DNA of 50,971 nucleotides from Candidatus Blautia stercoripullorum (GCA_019120545.1 DWUX01000007.1:1-50971); one strand, 5' to 3'. Positions 35,202-43,659 are shown, counted from the first letter of the stretch. Translations and numbers: made by a program. Notes: generated from the sequence alone by a model not told the origin.

Positions 35202-36109
35202 CCTTCTTCCACCCTGGAGAAGCCTACCTGTTCAAAAATTTCCATACAGGGATCTGTCTGCAGAAAATCCAGGAAAGCCTGTGCCTCCTCCGGATGCCGG
35301 CTGTTCTTCATAACAGCAGCCGGATAGATTACCTGCCCGCACATCTCCGGTGTGGCGTAATCAGAAGCAGTAAGTCCTGCAGAGTAAGCATCTGTACAAT
35401 AGATCACACCGCAGTCTACAGCACCTTCGGAAACCTGAGTTGTTACTTCCTTTACATTGCTTCCATAAGAAATCAGACCGTCAGCAGCCAGCTTTTCTTC
35501 ATCCAGTCCATAATATTCCAGAATCTTCCGGGTATACTGTCCTACCGGCACATCGCTGTTTCCCATTCCCAGCAGGATCGTCCCCTCTTTAAGAGCCGCC
35601 GCCATATCATCAAAAGTCTCCAATGGCACGCTGCTGTCGCTGACGCAGAGTACCACTTTATTCTCCAAAATATCAATTCTTGAATCCTCCAGCACCAGAT
35701 CCAGCCCTTCTGTATTCACGGAAGGATCTGCGGTACTGTCCATCTGATCCATCTGAGTCTGTCCGGCGGAAATAAACAGGTCACAGACAGCTCCCTCCTG
35801 GATCTGGGTCTTTAAGGTCCCGGAAGAATCGAAATTAAAGACCAGGCTCACCTCCGGATGCTCTTCCTTATAAAGTTCGCTGATATCCGTAAGAGTTTCT
35901 GTAAGAGATGCAGCTGCAAATACTGTCAGTTCCACCTCTTCTCCTTCATCAGCAGTTTCTCCGGTCTCAGAATCTGTTTCTGTAGAATCAGTCTCCCCTG
36001 AAGAAGATTCTCCTGTGCCGGACGTCTCTGTGCCGTTTCCCTGTCCGCAGGCTCCCATAGCCAATGCCATTGTACCTGCCAGCAGTACTGCTAGAACTTT
36101 TTTTCTCAT
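35198..36109 (-). CDS. modA: Molybdate-binding lipoprotein
   Basis: A 303-residue solute-binding protein with a signal peptide ending in lipobox MGAC (lipidated Cys 21), an acidic Ser/Thr/Glu-rich linker (about 25-57) and a ModA domain (TVFAAASLTETLTDI, FDSSGTLKTQI, GEGAVDCG-like regions). It captures molybdate or tungstate outside the cell. First gene of modABC-moeA-like, with a strong promoter before it. GGAGAAAG precedes the ATG. Confidence 0.93.
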   Translation of the reverse strand: MRKKVLAVLLAGTMALAMGACGQGNGTETSGTGESSSGETDSTETDSETGETADEGEEVELTVFAAASLTETLTDISELYKEEHPEVSLVFNFDSSGTLKTQIQEGAVCDLFISAGQTQMDQMDSTADPSVNTEGLDLVLEDSRIDILENKVVLCVSDSSVPLETFDDMAAALKEGTILLGMGNSDVPVGQYTRKILEYYGLDEEKLAADGLISYGSNVKEVTTQVSEGAVDCGVIYCTDAYSAGLTASDYATPEMCGQVIYPAAVMKNSRHPEEAQAFLDFLQTDPCMEIFEQVGFSRVEEG

Positions 36110-36218
36110 TTGCTTTCTCCTTTCTTATTCAGAAATTTTATATACAAAACGTGGATTTACACGCTTTGCCCTAAAGCTATCAGAAAAATAAAGTCTTCTC
36201 ACTTGTAACCCAAAAATA

Positions 36219-36276
36219 TTCGGCAAATCTCCGAAAATTGTATACTAATTATAGCAATCTTCTCCTGTTTTCTCAA
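36219..36276 (-). promoter_or_regulatory. modABC promoter with candidate operator
   Basis: On the minus strand TTGAGA (36271-36276) and TATAAT (36248-36253) are 17 bases apart; the -35 box overlaps the stop of the HAD gene. An inverted repeat TTCGG-N7-CCGAA (36219-36235) lies just past the expected transcription start, a good place for a repressor. The ModE-like protein encoded upstream is the obvious candidate. Confidence 0.6.
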
Positions 36277-36962
36277 GGAAATTCCTCTATTTTAACAATT
36301 TCTTCTCCCCGGACCAGATAGCTGTCTTCATTGTTTTTTCTCCATCTCAGATCTTCTCTTTTGTCTCCAAGGAAAATCAGTTTTTGATCTTCCGCCGGAT
36401 CTGCTGTTTCAAAGAATCTCTCCTTTTTATTCCATGGCGTAATGATCTCCCCGTATGCTCCGGTGAGATTCTCTGCATAATAAAGTTCATTGGCCAGCAC
36501 CCGGATCCCCTTGTGTGAGAATCCCCGTATCTCCAGCCAGAACCGGATCACATTTCCCAGTCCGGCGGAGACGATCCAGACCGGAAGATCTTCTTCACTG
36601 CAAAGTTTCAGAAGCTCCAAGGTCTCCATCCGGGGAGGCAGCAGCTGTGCCGCTTTTCTCAGAGTTTCTTCACTGATCCCTTCTCTTACATACAGTTCCA
36701 TCTGCTCCCGCCACCAGTCCTCTGCCATTTTCCTGAAGGTTTCCGTCTCCTGGCCCTTCTTTGCCTGGCTTAAAACAGATTTTCCCAGAGTCTGAAAAAT
36801 CTTGTCCTTTCCCATAGCCAGTCCGGAATCCTCTCCCAGTACATGGACCGCCCCGTGAAGGGAACTTCCGGAAAGGGTCAGGGTTCTGTCAAAATCCGTT
36901 ACCAGGATCCCCCGGCTCCGGGACAGCGCCTTTTTTATCTTCTCCATTTTTCCCGTCTCCAT
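36273..36962 (-). CDS. HAD-superfamily phosphatase
   Basis: A 229-residue haloacid-dehalogenase-type phosphatase. Motif I is VTDFDRTLT with the nucleophile Asp, followed by a helical cap, motif II about WIVSAG, and motif III/IV FLGDKREDL. The layout resembles SerB-like or pyrimidine-5'-nucleotidase-like members. I choose the ATG at 36962 (GGAG upstream); 36947 is another option, and the ORF-track start at 36983 is less likely. It overlaps the ModE-like gene by about 70 bp. Its place between the regulator and modABC suggests it removes a phosphate or nucleotide in cofactor metabolism, but the substrate is unknown. Confidence 0.72.
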   Translation of the reverse strand: METGKMEKIKKALSRSRGILVTDFDRTLTLSGSSLHGAVHVLGEDSGLAMGKDKIFQTLGKSVLSQAKKGQETETFRKMAEDWWREQMELYVREGISEETLRKAAQLLPPRMETLELLKLCSEEDLPVWIVSAGLGNVIRFWLEIRGFSHKGIRVLANELYYAENLTGAYGEIITPWNKKERFFETADPAEDQKLIFLGDKREDLRWRKNNEDSYLVRGEEIVKIEEFP

Positions 36963-37290
36963 AATACCGCTCCATAACCGCATCTGCAGCCGCCCAGGCA
37001 GCCCTCTCCGCTTCTTCGTAAGCTTCCAGCATCTTTCTCCCTTCCACTGTGAGGGTAGAGCCGCTTTTTCTCATCCTATGCAGCAGCTGTATTCCCAGGG
37101 CTTCTTCCGCCTGACGGACAATCCGCCAGGCCTTGCTGTAAGCCATTCCCATATGTCTGGCCGCCAGGTTCAGGGAACAGAATTCATCCACGCCGTGGAG
37201 AAGGTCCGCCACTCCCCTGCCAAAATATTCATTTCCCTTATCATCTTTGCGTTTGATCCGCAGCCGGGCGATATAATAAAACTCATTCAT
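36889..37290 (-). CDS. ModE-like winged-helix regulator (no molybdate domain)
   Basis: A 133-residue protein with a LysR/ModE N-terminal winged helix (LLHGVDEFCSLNLAARHMGMAYSKAW; helix-turn-helix about 40-65, then RRQAEEALG-type helix and LTVEGRKML). It lacks the C-terminal molbindin domains that sense molybdate in full-length ModE, and ends in a Gly/Glu-rich tail. It overlaps the ligase gene by 4 bp. Likely target is the inverted repeat at the modABC promoter; the signal it senses is unclear. Confidence 0.78.
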   Translation of the reverse strand: MNEFYYIARLRIKRKDDKGNEYFGRGVADLLHGVDEFCSLNLAARHMGMAYSKAWRIVRQAEEALGIQLLHRMRKSGSTLTVEGRKMLEAYEEAERAAWAAADAVMERYYGDGKNGEDKKGAVPEPGDPGNGF

Positions 37291-38531
37291 CTGCTTTCCA
37301 CCTGCCTGTTTCTGCTATTTTCTCTATCCTCAACTCTGCGTTTTCCCCGGTAACAGGGGCCGTCTTCAGATCCCGCCTGTTTCCAGATACTGCCAAGTCT
37401 TTTTCCTTTCCACTCTCCGGGAAGAAGTCTCTTGATTTCTCCTTCCCTGTCCTCTGCTGTTGTCAGCCCTTCTATCTCCAGCTCTTCTCCTTTTCTGGAT
37501 ATCCGGTAATCCACGATCCAGGGAATCTGGAATATCACGTCATCCAGCTCTTCCATTTCTTTTTCTGCCCCCATCCGGCTGATCCTGTCCAGCCGCCGCA
37601 GACAACAGCCGCAGGGACATGCACCCGGTAAAAAACGAGTTCTGTCCCCTGTACGGTAACGGATCAGAGGCATTGCTCTGGCTTCTGTCAGAGTGATCAC
37701 CAGCTCTCCCCATTCTCCTTTGGGCACTCTTTTCCCCTTTTCATCTACGATTTCCCCGATAATATCATTTTCTCTCAGATGCATACCCTGAAAAGCCGGA
37801 CAGGTAACCGCTCCTCCCAGTCCCATTTCTCTGGATCCATAATGGGGATATAGTCTGGTCCCCAGGATATCCTCGATCGCCTTTGTCACTCCCGGCGGAC
37901 AGGCGTCGCCGCTGACCAGCCCTCTTTTTATACTGCCAGCCGGTCTCAGCCGGAGCAGAGACAGCAGCAGCACCGGCGGACCTATAAAGGTATCCGGCTT
38001 TTCATTATCTAAAATCTCCAGCAGCTCTTTAAAGGTATTCAGATTGCCTGCCGGTACAGGTACAGCCCTCAGTTTTTCCACCCCTTCCCGGATCAGTTCT
38101 CCCAGTCCCCTGTTCCCCGTAAAAGGCATAGCGATCATAGCTTTCTCTCCCGGATAGATCAGCTCGGAAAGTCCCGCTGCAAAAAAGGAGACCGTCCGCT
38201 CATTGTCCTCCGCTGTATAAAACACCCTCTTTCCAGGTCCTGTGGTTCCCGAAGTTTCCCAGCTTCTCACTCTTTCGATCTCTGACTGGCTGACCAGGAC
38301 CATGGAATTTCCCTGTTCCCTCAGATCTTTCTCTGTGGTGAAAGGCAGCGATTCCAGGTCCTCCAAGGCCTTTAACTGCCGGGGAAGGTTCCTGTAAAAT
38401 CCCTGCCTCCTGTATTCTCTCTCAAGAAGCCTGTTCAGTTTTTCCAGCTGAATGTTATCCACAGCTTTTCTATCCAAAGTCTGGATTCCTTCTTTCTCCC
38501 GGACCCAAAGGTCCAGTCTGGCTATATTCAT
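37287..38531 (-). CDS. AMP-forming acyl ligase, PaaK-like (DVU_1553 type)
   Basis: A 414-residue adenylate-forming enzyme like phenylacetate-CoA ligase. The phosphate loop is SWETSGTTGPGKR (about residues 90-102), followed by HYGSREMG and the adenylate-binding IRYRTGD; a CPCGCCLRR segment resembles the metal site of PaaK relatives. It would activate a carboxylate as an acyl-AMP, possibly to CoA. In the Mop-type gene set I recall, a member of this family is conserved, so it probably serves the aldehyde oxidoreductase or its cofactor rather than phenylacetate use. Overlaps the radical SAM gene by 4 bp. Confidence 0.72.
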   Translation of the reverse strand: MNIARLDLWVREKEGIQTLDRKAVDNIQLEKLNRLLEREYRRQGFYRNLPRQLKALEDLESLPFTTEKDLREQGNSMVLVSQSEIERVRSWETSGTTGPGKRVFYTAEDNERTVSFFAAGLSELIYPGEKAMIAMPFTGNRGLGELIREGVEKLRAVPVPAGNLNTFKELLEILDNEKPDTFIGPPVLLLSLLRLRPAGSIKRGLVSGDACPPGVTKAIEDILGTRLYPHYGSREMGLGGAVTCPAFQGMHLRENDIIGEIVDEKGKRVPKGEWGELVITLTEARAMPLIRYRTGDRTRFLPGACPCGCCLRRLDRISRMGAEKEMEELDDVIFQIPWIVDYRISRKGEELEIEGLTTAEDREGEIKRLLPGEWKGKRLGSIWKQAGSEDGPCYRGKRRVEDRENSRNRQVESR

Positions 38532-40186
38532 CGATACAAAGTCCTCCCGTCAGATCCTGTCAGATTATAAATGCAGAAAGGCACCATTCCATACCGGCTG
38601 TCGGTTTCCAGTATATAACAGCGGCGGAGACGGTCCAATTCTAAATTCCAGGCGTCCTGAAAGAGCATTCCGGAAACCGCCAGAGTATTTCTGTGCATTT
38701 CTTCCAGAAATTCATCCAAAGAAGAAGTATCCAGAGTCAGTCCCGCTGTGGATCCTCCGCAGCAGCAGGTCTCTTCCCGGGGCTTTTCTCCGCAGCAGGA
38801 AGCTTTCTGATCTGCCTCCTGGCAGCAGCAGTCATCAGTCCCGCTCCACTGGCGGGCCACAAAATCCCGGGCCTGCTCTGAAGCACCGGAAGCCCTGGGT
38901 TCTCCATGGGCCAGAAGTTTCATTGAGCCGTCTTTCTGTTTCAGATAATTGGCCTGGAAAGTACAGTAAGGGTTGGTGGCTCCTCCTCCGGTAAAATCCC
39001 CTGCATGGATCCACCCTTCTGTCTGGTCTTCCATAAGTGCCAGCATTTTCGGGATCGTGATCCGGTAGCTGCCCGCCGGCTCGCTGCATCGTCCGAAGTA
39101 GCTGACCGGCTGAAAATGAACTCCTCTTACCGCAGGCATCCTGCTTTTGGCATAAAGGAGGATGTCCCCTGTCTGGTCTTCATTGACTCCGGGAGCAATG
39201 ACCGGAACCAGGACTACTCCTAGACCTGCTTTTTCACAGGCGTCGATAGCCTTCTTTTTTATCTCCAGCAAAGGACGTCCTCTGAGAACCTGGTATACAG
39301 AATCTTTCAGTCCGTCAAACTGGAGAAACACACAGGAAAGCCCCGCCTTCTTCAGCTTCTCTGCATATCCCGGCTCTTCTGCCAGACGGATTCCGTTAGT
39401 ATTCAGCTGAAAAAAAGTAAAGCCCAGGTCCTTTCCAAGGCGGAGAATGTCTTCTAGGTCCTCCCGGACTGTAGGTTCCCCTCCGGAAAGCTGAAGATTA
39501 AAAGGCCCTCCGTGTTCCATCAGATATCTCATCTGTTTCTCCAGCTCTTCAAAGGGCACATCCCGTCCCTTTGGCCCGGACCCTGCAAAGCAGGTAGGAC
39601 ACTGGAGATTGCACCTTCCTGTTACCTCCAGCAGAACACAGCAGCCCCGCCGCTGATGATTTTCACAGAGTCCGCAGTCCAGAGGACACCCTTTCTTTTG
39701 AGGAAGGGCAGCAGGAACTGAATCCGGAGGAAGGATCGTTTTCCCCCAAGCCTGATAACTTTCCAGCGATCCTTCCCAGATCAGTGCCTCAAACTTTCCA
39801 TGTTCCGGGCATTCTTTCACCAGGTAGATTCCATCCTCTCTCTCCACTTTTCCTGCAGGCAGGACTTTCAGACACTGAGGACAGATGCTTTCCCCCGGCT
39901 CTGAAATATAGATTTCCTGGTCTTCCATCCACTTTTCCATCTGTTCTTTTTCTGTCTCCCAGTTGTCTGCCGTATAATTGATCTTTACAACTTTTTCCTT
40001 CAGGATCCCCTTCACTTCCAGTCCGCCCTTCTTTGCGGAGAAAACCGGACGGCGGAAACTGTGGTTTTCTTTTACTTCAAAGCCCTCCAGCCTGACGGAC
40101 AGCTCCTGTCCGGTAATAGGCAGTTCATATTCATAAGTCCTGGCTTCGGCAAAACAGTTTTCTGTCTTTTTCCACTTAAATTTCAT
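38528..40186 (-). CDS. Radical SAM protein with Cys-rich tail (TrsS-like)
   Basis: A 552-residue radical SAM enzyme. The SAM cluster motif is CNLQCPTC (C192, C196, C199), the SAM-contact GGEPT is at about 235-239. Upstream lie extra Cys motifs CPQC (102/105), and CPLDCGLC (167-174), which could hold another cluster. Near the C-terminus eight Cys fall in 24 residues (453-476: CCC...CC...CCC), then a conserved-looking PFCIYNLTG end. Some relatives, as I recall, carry selenocysteine; here cysteine is used throughout. It sits between a cysteine desulfurase and the AMP ligase and is conserved with them. The reaction is unknown. Confidence 0.75.
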   Translation of the reverse strand: MKFKWKKTENCFAEARTYEYELPITGQELSVRLEGFEVKENHSFRRPVFSAKKGGLEVKGILKEKVVKINYTADNWETEKEQMEKWMEDQEIYISEPGESICPQCLKVLPAGKVEREDGIYLVKECPEHGKFEALIWEGSLESYQAWGKTILPPDSVPAALPQKKGCPLDCGLCENHQRRGCCVLLEVTGRCNLQCPTCFAGSGPKGRDVPFEELEKQMRYLMEHGGPFNLQLSGGEPTVREDLEDILRLGKDLGFTFFQLNTNGIRLAEEPGYAEKLKKAGLSCVFLQFDGLKDSVYQVLRGRPLLEIKKKAIDACEKAGLGVVLVPVIAPGVNEDQTGDILLYAKSRMPAVRGVHFQPVSYFGRCSEPAGSYRITIPKMLALMEDQTEGWIHAGDFTGGGATNPYCTFQANYLKQKDGSMKLLAHGEPRASGASEQARDFVARQWSGTDDCCCQEADQKASCCGEKPREETCCCGGSTAGLTLDTSSLDEFLEEMHRNTLAVSGMLFQDAWNLELDRLRRCYILETDSRYGMVPFCIYNLTGSDGRTLYR

Positions 40187-40219
40187 CTTTTAGGTCTTGC
40201 CCTCCCTTTTCAGGATATT

Positions 40220-41356
40220 TCAATGAGATTCCCTCATAGCCGCCACAGCCTCCAGCACCCTGTCGGCGTCTGCCTTTTCTGTAAACCGGGACAAACTCAG
40301 ACGTATAGTTCCTTCCTCCATTCCCAGGTTTTCCATGATCATAGGCGAACAATGAAGGCCTGTCCGGCAGATAATGTCATAGCTGCCGGATAAAATATCT
40401 CCCGCATCTCCCGGATGCCAGCCCGGAACAGTAAAGGAAACCACCGGCGTTACCGGAGGTTTTGGCCGGATTACCCGGCACCCCAGCTTCTCCAGACTCT
40501 CTTTCAGATATTCAAGGATTTCTTCCGTCTTCTCCTTTTTTAAAGGATTTTCCGCCGTCCACCGCAAAGCTGCCAGAAGGCCGTGGTATGAAGGCTCGTT
40601 CCCGGTGCCTGCCTCCAGATGGAGAGGCATTTCTTCCGGCATTTCCCTGAGGTCGCTTTTTACGCCTGTGCCTCCCAGCACATAAGGCCTCAGGGTCAGT
40701 CCCGGCCGGACATAAAGCCCCCCGGTTCCCTGAGGGCCAAGCAGATACTTGTGTCCTGTAAAAGCAGCCATGTCCACACCCCATTTTTCCAGCTTTACAG
40801 AGATCCATCCCAGACTCTGAGATATATCCAGAAGCATAGCAGCGCCGGCGGCTTTAGCCATGGCAGTAAGTGTCTCTGCATCATTGACAGCTCCCGTCAC
40901 ATTGGAAGCATGGATCAGCGCGCACAGCCTGGGCCGGTACTTTTCCAAAGCCTTTTTCCACATTTCAGGCTCCATCCGGCCGGTCTTATCCACATCCAGA
41001 TAGATCACCTGGATTCCCTCCTTTTCCAGGCGGTGCAGAGGCCGGAGTACTGCATTATGCTCTGCCTTTGTAGTCAGCACTGTATCTCCCGGCTCCAGAG
41101 GGAAACCGAAAACAGCCTGGTTCAGCCCCCAGGTAGAATTGCTCCCCAGAGCGATTCTTTCCGGACAGCCAATTCCCATCAGAGCTGCCAGTTCTTCCCT
41201 TGCCTGATCAAAAATATTAAAATCCCGGATTCCTCCTCTTCCGGCATCTCCGGGGAGATTTTTCAGGGCTTCTGCCATAGCCGAAGCCACACACTCCGGT
41301 TTCGGCCAGGAAGTAGCCGCATTATTCAAATATATTTTGGGTTCATAATCTTTCAC
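40220..41356 (-). CDS. Cysteine desulfurase-like aminotransferase
   Basis: A 378-residue PLP enzyme of the class V aminotransferase fold. The PLP Lys is K203 in TGHKYLLGPQ and the reactive Cys is C336 in RTGLHCSPM, matching SufS/CsdA-type cysteine desulfurases. It mobilises sulfur (or selenium) from cysteine (selenocysteine). Its place in the molybdenum cluster suggests it provides the terminal sulfido ligand of the Mo cofactor, together with the XdhC-like factor. It overlaps the NTP-transferase gene by 14 bp; the gap to the radical SAM gene is 33 bp. Confidence 0.88.
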   Translation of the reverse strand: MKDYEPKIYLNNAATSWPKPECVASAMAEALKNLPGDAGRGGIRDFNIFDQAREELAALMGIGCPERIALGSNSTWGLNQAVFGFPLEPGDTVLTTKAEHNAVLRPLHRLEKEGIQVIYLDVDKTGRMEPEMWKKALEKYRPRLCALIHASNVTGAVNDAETLTAMAKAAGAAMLLDISQSLGWISVKLEKWGVDMAAFTGHKYLLGPQGTGGLYVRPGLTLRPYVLGGTGVKSDLREMPEEMPLHLEAGTGNEPSYHGLLAALRWTAENPLKKEKTEEILEYLKESLEKLGCRVIRPKPPVTPVVSFTVPGWHPGDAGDILSGSYDIICRTGLHCSPMIMENLGMEEGTIRLSLSRFTEKADADRVLEAVAAMRESH

Positions 41357-42422
41357 CTGTCATCACCTCAAATTCCTTTATCAGCCGACGGCAGATCTCT
41401 ATATCCCGCAGAATCCTCTTTTTTACCTCTTTTTTTTCTAAAGCTTTCCTGTACCGCTCTTCCAGAGACACACGCCTGCCCTCCATGATCAGTTTATCCG
41501 CCAGGCATACCAGCGCTTCCTCTGTGCAAAGAGTATCCGGCTCCTTTTCAAACCCTCTGTGTGCTCCTACTATCTTTGCAAGAGCCAGGTATCCCTTCTC
41601 CTCCAGAAATTTTTTTCCGGCTTTTTCATGGAAAGGCTCCAGTCTCAGCACATCGTGGAGATACCCTCCGCTTCTGCACAGTTCCATGTCCAGAAAAGCT
41701 CCGGCATCGATCAGGCTCTTCGCCATCCAGGCCGCCATTTCCCCTACTGCCAGACAATGGGTCCGGATATGAGCCGGCAGAGAAACTTCATCATAGAACT
41801 CTTCACACAGTTCCCGGGAGATTCCCCTGTGCTTTCTGGCATAGTCCTGGATCTGAGCCAGGTCCTTCCGGTTATCAGCGTCCATCTGAGCTCCCCTATC
41901 TTCTGCTGTGACGATTTCCGTTTTCATAGACCGGAAAGCTCCCTGGAGTCCCTGGCCGCCCTGATAGTTCAAGGCTTTTCTGCAGCCTTCAGGGAACAGA
42001 AAAGGCGGGTGAAGGGTTCTTCCCCCTGCTCCGGGGATCAAAGCCTCAGTTCCCGGCTTGGCCCCGGAAATCCCTTCCGCCAGTTTCCGGAAAGTACCTG
42101 GCGAGGTCAAAGGGATATCCCCGGGGAGAATGAATACTCCGTCCTTTTTATCCGCCGCTTCCAGCCCCAGCTTCACAGAAGCCAGCATATCCGTTTCCTG
42201 CCAGCGCCGGTTTTCTATGATCCTTACACCCATGGGCTCCAGAACTTTCTTCACCTCATCTCCCCGATATCCTGTCACCACAGTGATGTCTCTGATCCCT
42301 GCATTACTCATGCTCTGAACCGTCATAGCGATCATGGGAAATCCATTTATTTGCAGCAGAGGCTTAAATCCTTCCATCCGTCTGGATCCTCCTGCCGCCG
42401 GGATCAGTCCTGCTCCTTTCAT
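41343..42422 (-). CDS. MobA/MocA-like NTP transferase fused to HD domain (DVU_1551 type)
   Basis: A 359-residue fusion. Residues 1-190 are a nucleotidyltransferase (GLIPAAGGSRRMEGFKPLL, FILPGDIPLTSP) of the MobA/MocA type that adds CMP or GMP to molybdopterin. Residues about 205-359 hold an HD hydrolase (HIRTHCLAVGEMAAWMA, GGYLHDVLRL). I use the ATG at 42422 after AAGGAGG; the ORF-track start adds 40 residues. The fusion is the same as that recalled from the D. vulgaris set. Product is probably molybdopterin cytosine dinucleotide, as Mop-type enzymes carry it. The HD part's job is unknown. Overlaps the C_GCAxxG_C_C gene by 4 bp. Confidence 0.82.
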   Translation of the reverse strand: MKGAGLIPAAGGSRRMEGFKPLLQINGFPMIAMTVQSMSNAGIRDITVVTGYRGDEVKKVLEPMGVRIIENRRWQETDMLASVKLGLEAADKKDGVFILPGDIPLTSPGTFRKLAEGISGAKPGTEALIPGAGGRTLHPPFLFPEGCRKALNYQGGQGLQGAFRSMKTEIVTAEDRGAQMDADNRKDLAQIQDYARKHRGISRELCEEFYDEVSLPAHIRTHCLAVGEMAAWMAKSLIDAGAFLDMELCRSGGYLHDVLRLEPFHEKAGKKFLEEKGYLALAKIVGAHRGFEKEPDTLCTEEALVCLADKLIMEGRRVSLEERYRKALEKKEVKKRILRDIEICRRLIKEFEVMTGERL

Positions 42423-42847
42423 GGAATCCCTCCTTTTTCCTGGAGCAGCTCCACACATTTGTGATACACTGCTTCCACCAGCTCCGGGCACCGCTGAAAT
42501 TTGTTTCTTGGGTCTCCGTCCAGGATTTCCCGGCAGCTGCACCCTCCATATTTGCTTTTTGTTGTCTCTTCAAACCACTCCGCCAGCCTTCCGATCAAAA
42601 GCGCAGCCTCCGGATCTTCCAATTCTTCCGCCTCACCTTTTCCCAGAAAGTAACTCAGAAAGCAGCAGCCTCCCGTAAGAGCGCCGCAGACTCTTCCTGA
42701 AAATCCAAGACCTCCGTTTAATCCCCCCATGGCCCGGACCAGATCCGGATCCTCTTTTTCTTCCGATTCCAGGGCCAGGATCATTAAGATCTGGGCGCAG
42801 TAAAATCCCTGCCCTGACAGTTCCAGCATACGGTCAAATAAATCCAT
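42419..42847 (-). CDS. C_GCAxxG_C_C family protein (DVU_1555 type)
   Basis: A 142-residue Cys-rich protein of the C_GCAxxG_C_C family. The central motif reads CGALTGGCC (C54, C61, C62), with C17 before and C103, C105, C120 after, enough to bind a metal or iron-sulfur cluster. I use the start at 42847 (MDLFDRM) behind AAAGGAG; the ORF-track start is 61 codons longer and overlaps the methyltransferase fully. Probably a redox or metallo-carrier protein in the cassette. Confidence 0.75.
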   Translation of the reverse strand: MDLFDRMLELSGQGFYCAQILMILALESEEKEDPDLVRAMGGLNGGLGFSGRVCGALTGGCCFLSYFLGKGEAEELEDPEAALLIGRLAEWFEETTKSKYGGCSCREILDGDPRNKFQRCPELVEAVYHKCVELLQEKGGIP

Positions 42848-43433
42848 TTTTCTCTCCTTTCCTGAGACAGGCCAGAAAGTATCCGCACCCGGCTCTTCCT
42901 GCCTCTCTGAAGAAATCCACACATCTTTCCTCTGCATTTCCGTTCCAGAGACTTTCCAGAAAAAATTCTCTCCATGCTCCTGTTTCGTCCCTGGCTTCTT
43001 CCAGGCGGAACCCAGCTTCCTCAAAACCATCCTTCCAGCAGTTCCATGTCAGGGGCTTTTCCATTGACAGACAGGGCGCGTTTTTCTTATGAAAAAAAAC
43101 ATCTGACACCAGCAGGCAGCCGCCTTGTTTCAGCACACGGAACGCCTCCCTTAAGGCGGCGCCGCCGCCTCCGCAGCCGGAAATACTGCATTCTGCCAGA
43201 CAGCAGTCAAAACTCTCCTCTGCAAAGTCCAGCTTTCTCATATCCCCTGGCTCCACGTCCGGACCTGCCGGGTTCAGGTCTATTGCTTTTACTTCAAATC
43301 CCAGAGATTTCAGATATCCCGCTGTATCTCCCCCGCCGGCGCCCAGTTCCAGGATTCCGCCAGGAGGGCATATTCCTGATAGATCCAGAAGGCGGACTGT
43401 CATTTCTTTTCCCCCGGGATGAAGGCCGATCAT
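42834..43433 (-). CDS. Class I methyltransferase (DVU_1556/TrsM type)
   Basis: A 199-residue Rossmann-fold SAM-dependent methyltransferase. The SAM loop is LELGAGGGDTAGYL, with AIDLNP as the next motif and VLKQGGCLLVSD as motif III. A Cys/Gly-rich loop, CCLAECSISGCGGGG, replaces the usual middle region and is odd for a methyltransferase. The start at 43433 follows GGAGG; it overlaps the redox gene by 4 bp. Usually paired with the radical SAM protein in this gene set; substrate unknown. Confidence 0.75.
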   Translation of the reverse strand: MIGLHPGGKEMTVRLLDLSGICPPGGILELGAGGGDTAGYLKSLGFEVKAIDLNPAGPDVEPGDMRKLDFAEESFDCCLAECSISGCGGGGAALREAFRVLKQGGCLLVSDVFFHKKNAPCLSMEKPLTWNCWKDGFEEAGFRLEEARDETGAWREFFLESLWNGNAEERCVDFFREAGRAGCGYFLACLRKGEKNGFI

Positions 43434-43648
43434 TTGTCCTCCAGGCTGCGTTCTACAGAAAGGACCTTGCCCACAGCCAGTTCCTCCGGCACATAAATGT
43501 ATCCGCATTCCGGACACACCGGCAGTTCTACAGGAAAGGCATTCCCCAGATAACTGAACACTGCTTTTCCTCTGACCAGTTCTCTCCTGCATTTATGACA
43601 CATCAGTTTTCCCATGGGATCCATGGAATAGTAAGTCTTTTCTCCCAT
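43430..43648 (-). CDS. Small zinc-ribbon/rubredoxin-like redox protein (DVU_1557 type)
   Basis: A 72-residue protein with two CxxC pairs, CHKC and CPEC, forming a zinc-ribbon or rubredoxin-like metal site. I use the start at 43648, after AAGGAGG; the longer ORF start lies in the upstream gene. It begins 11 bp after the oxidoreductase-like gene and overlaps the methyltransferase start by 4 bp. Probably an electron carrier or metal chaperone for the cassette. Confidence 0.7.
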   Translation of the reverse strand: MGEKTYYSMDPMGKLMCHKCRRELVRGKAVFSYLGNAFPVELPVCPECGYIYVPEELAVGKVLSVERSLEDK

Positions 43649-43659
43649 TCCGCCCTCCT

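Noticed and set aside
36110-36218. Molybdenum-cofactor riboswitch before modA
   Set aside because: The leader is only about 130 bases with one small stem (CGTG/CACG); I do not see the conserved Moco-riboswitch architecture.
41559-42464. 301-residue plus-strand ORF
   Set aside because: Antisense to the NTP transferase-HD gene, which has clear motifs; the long open frame is a side effect of codon bias.
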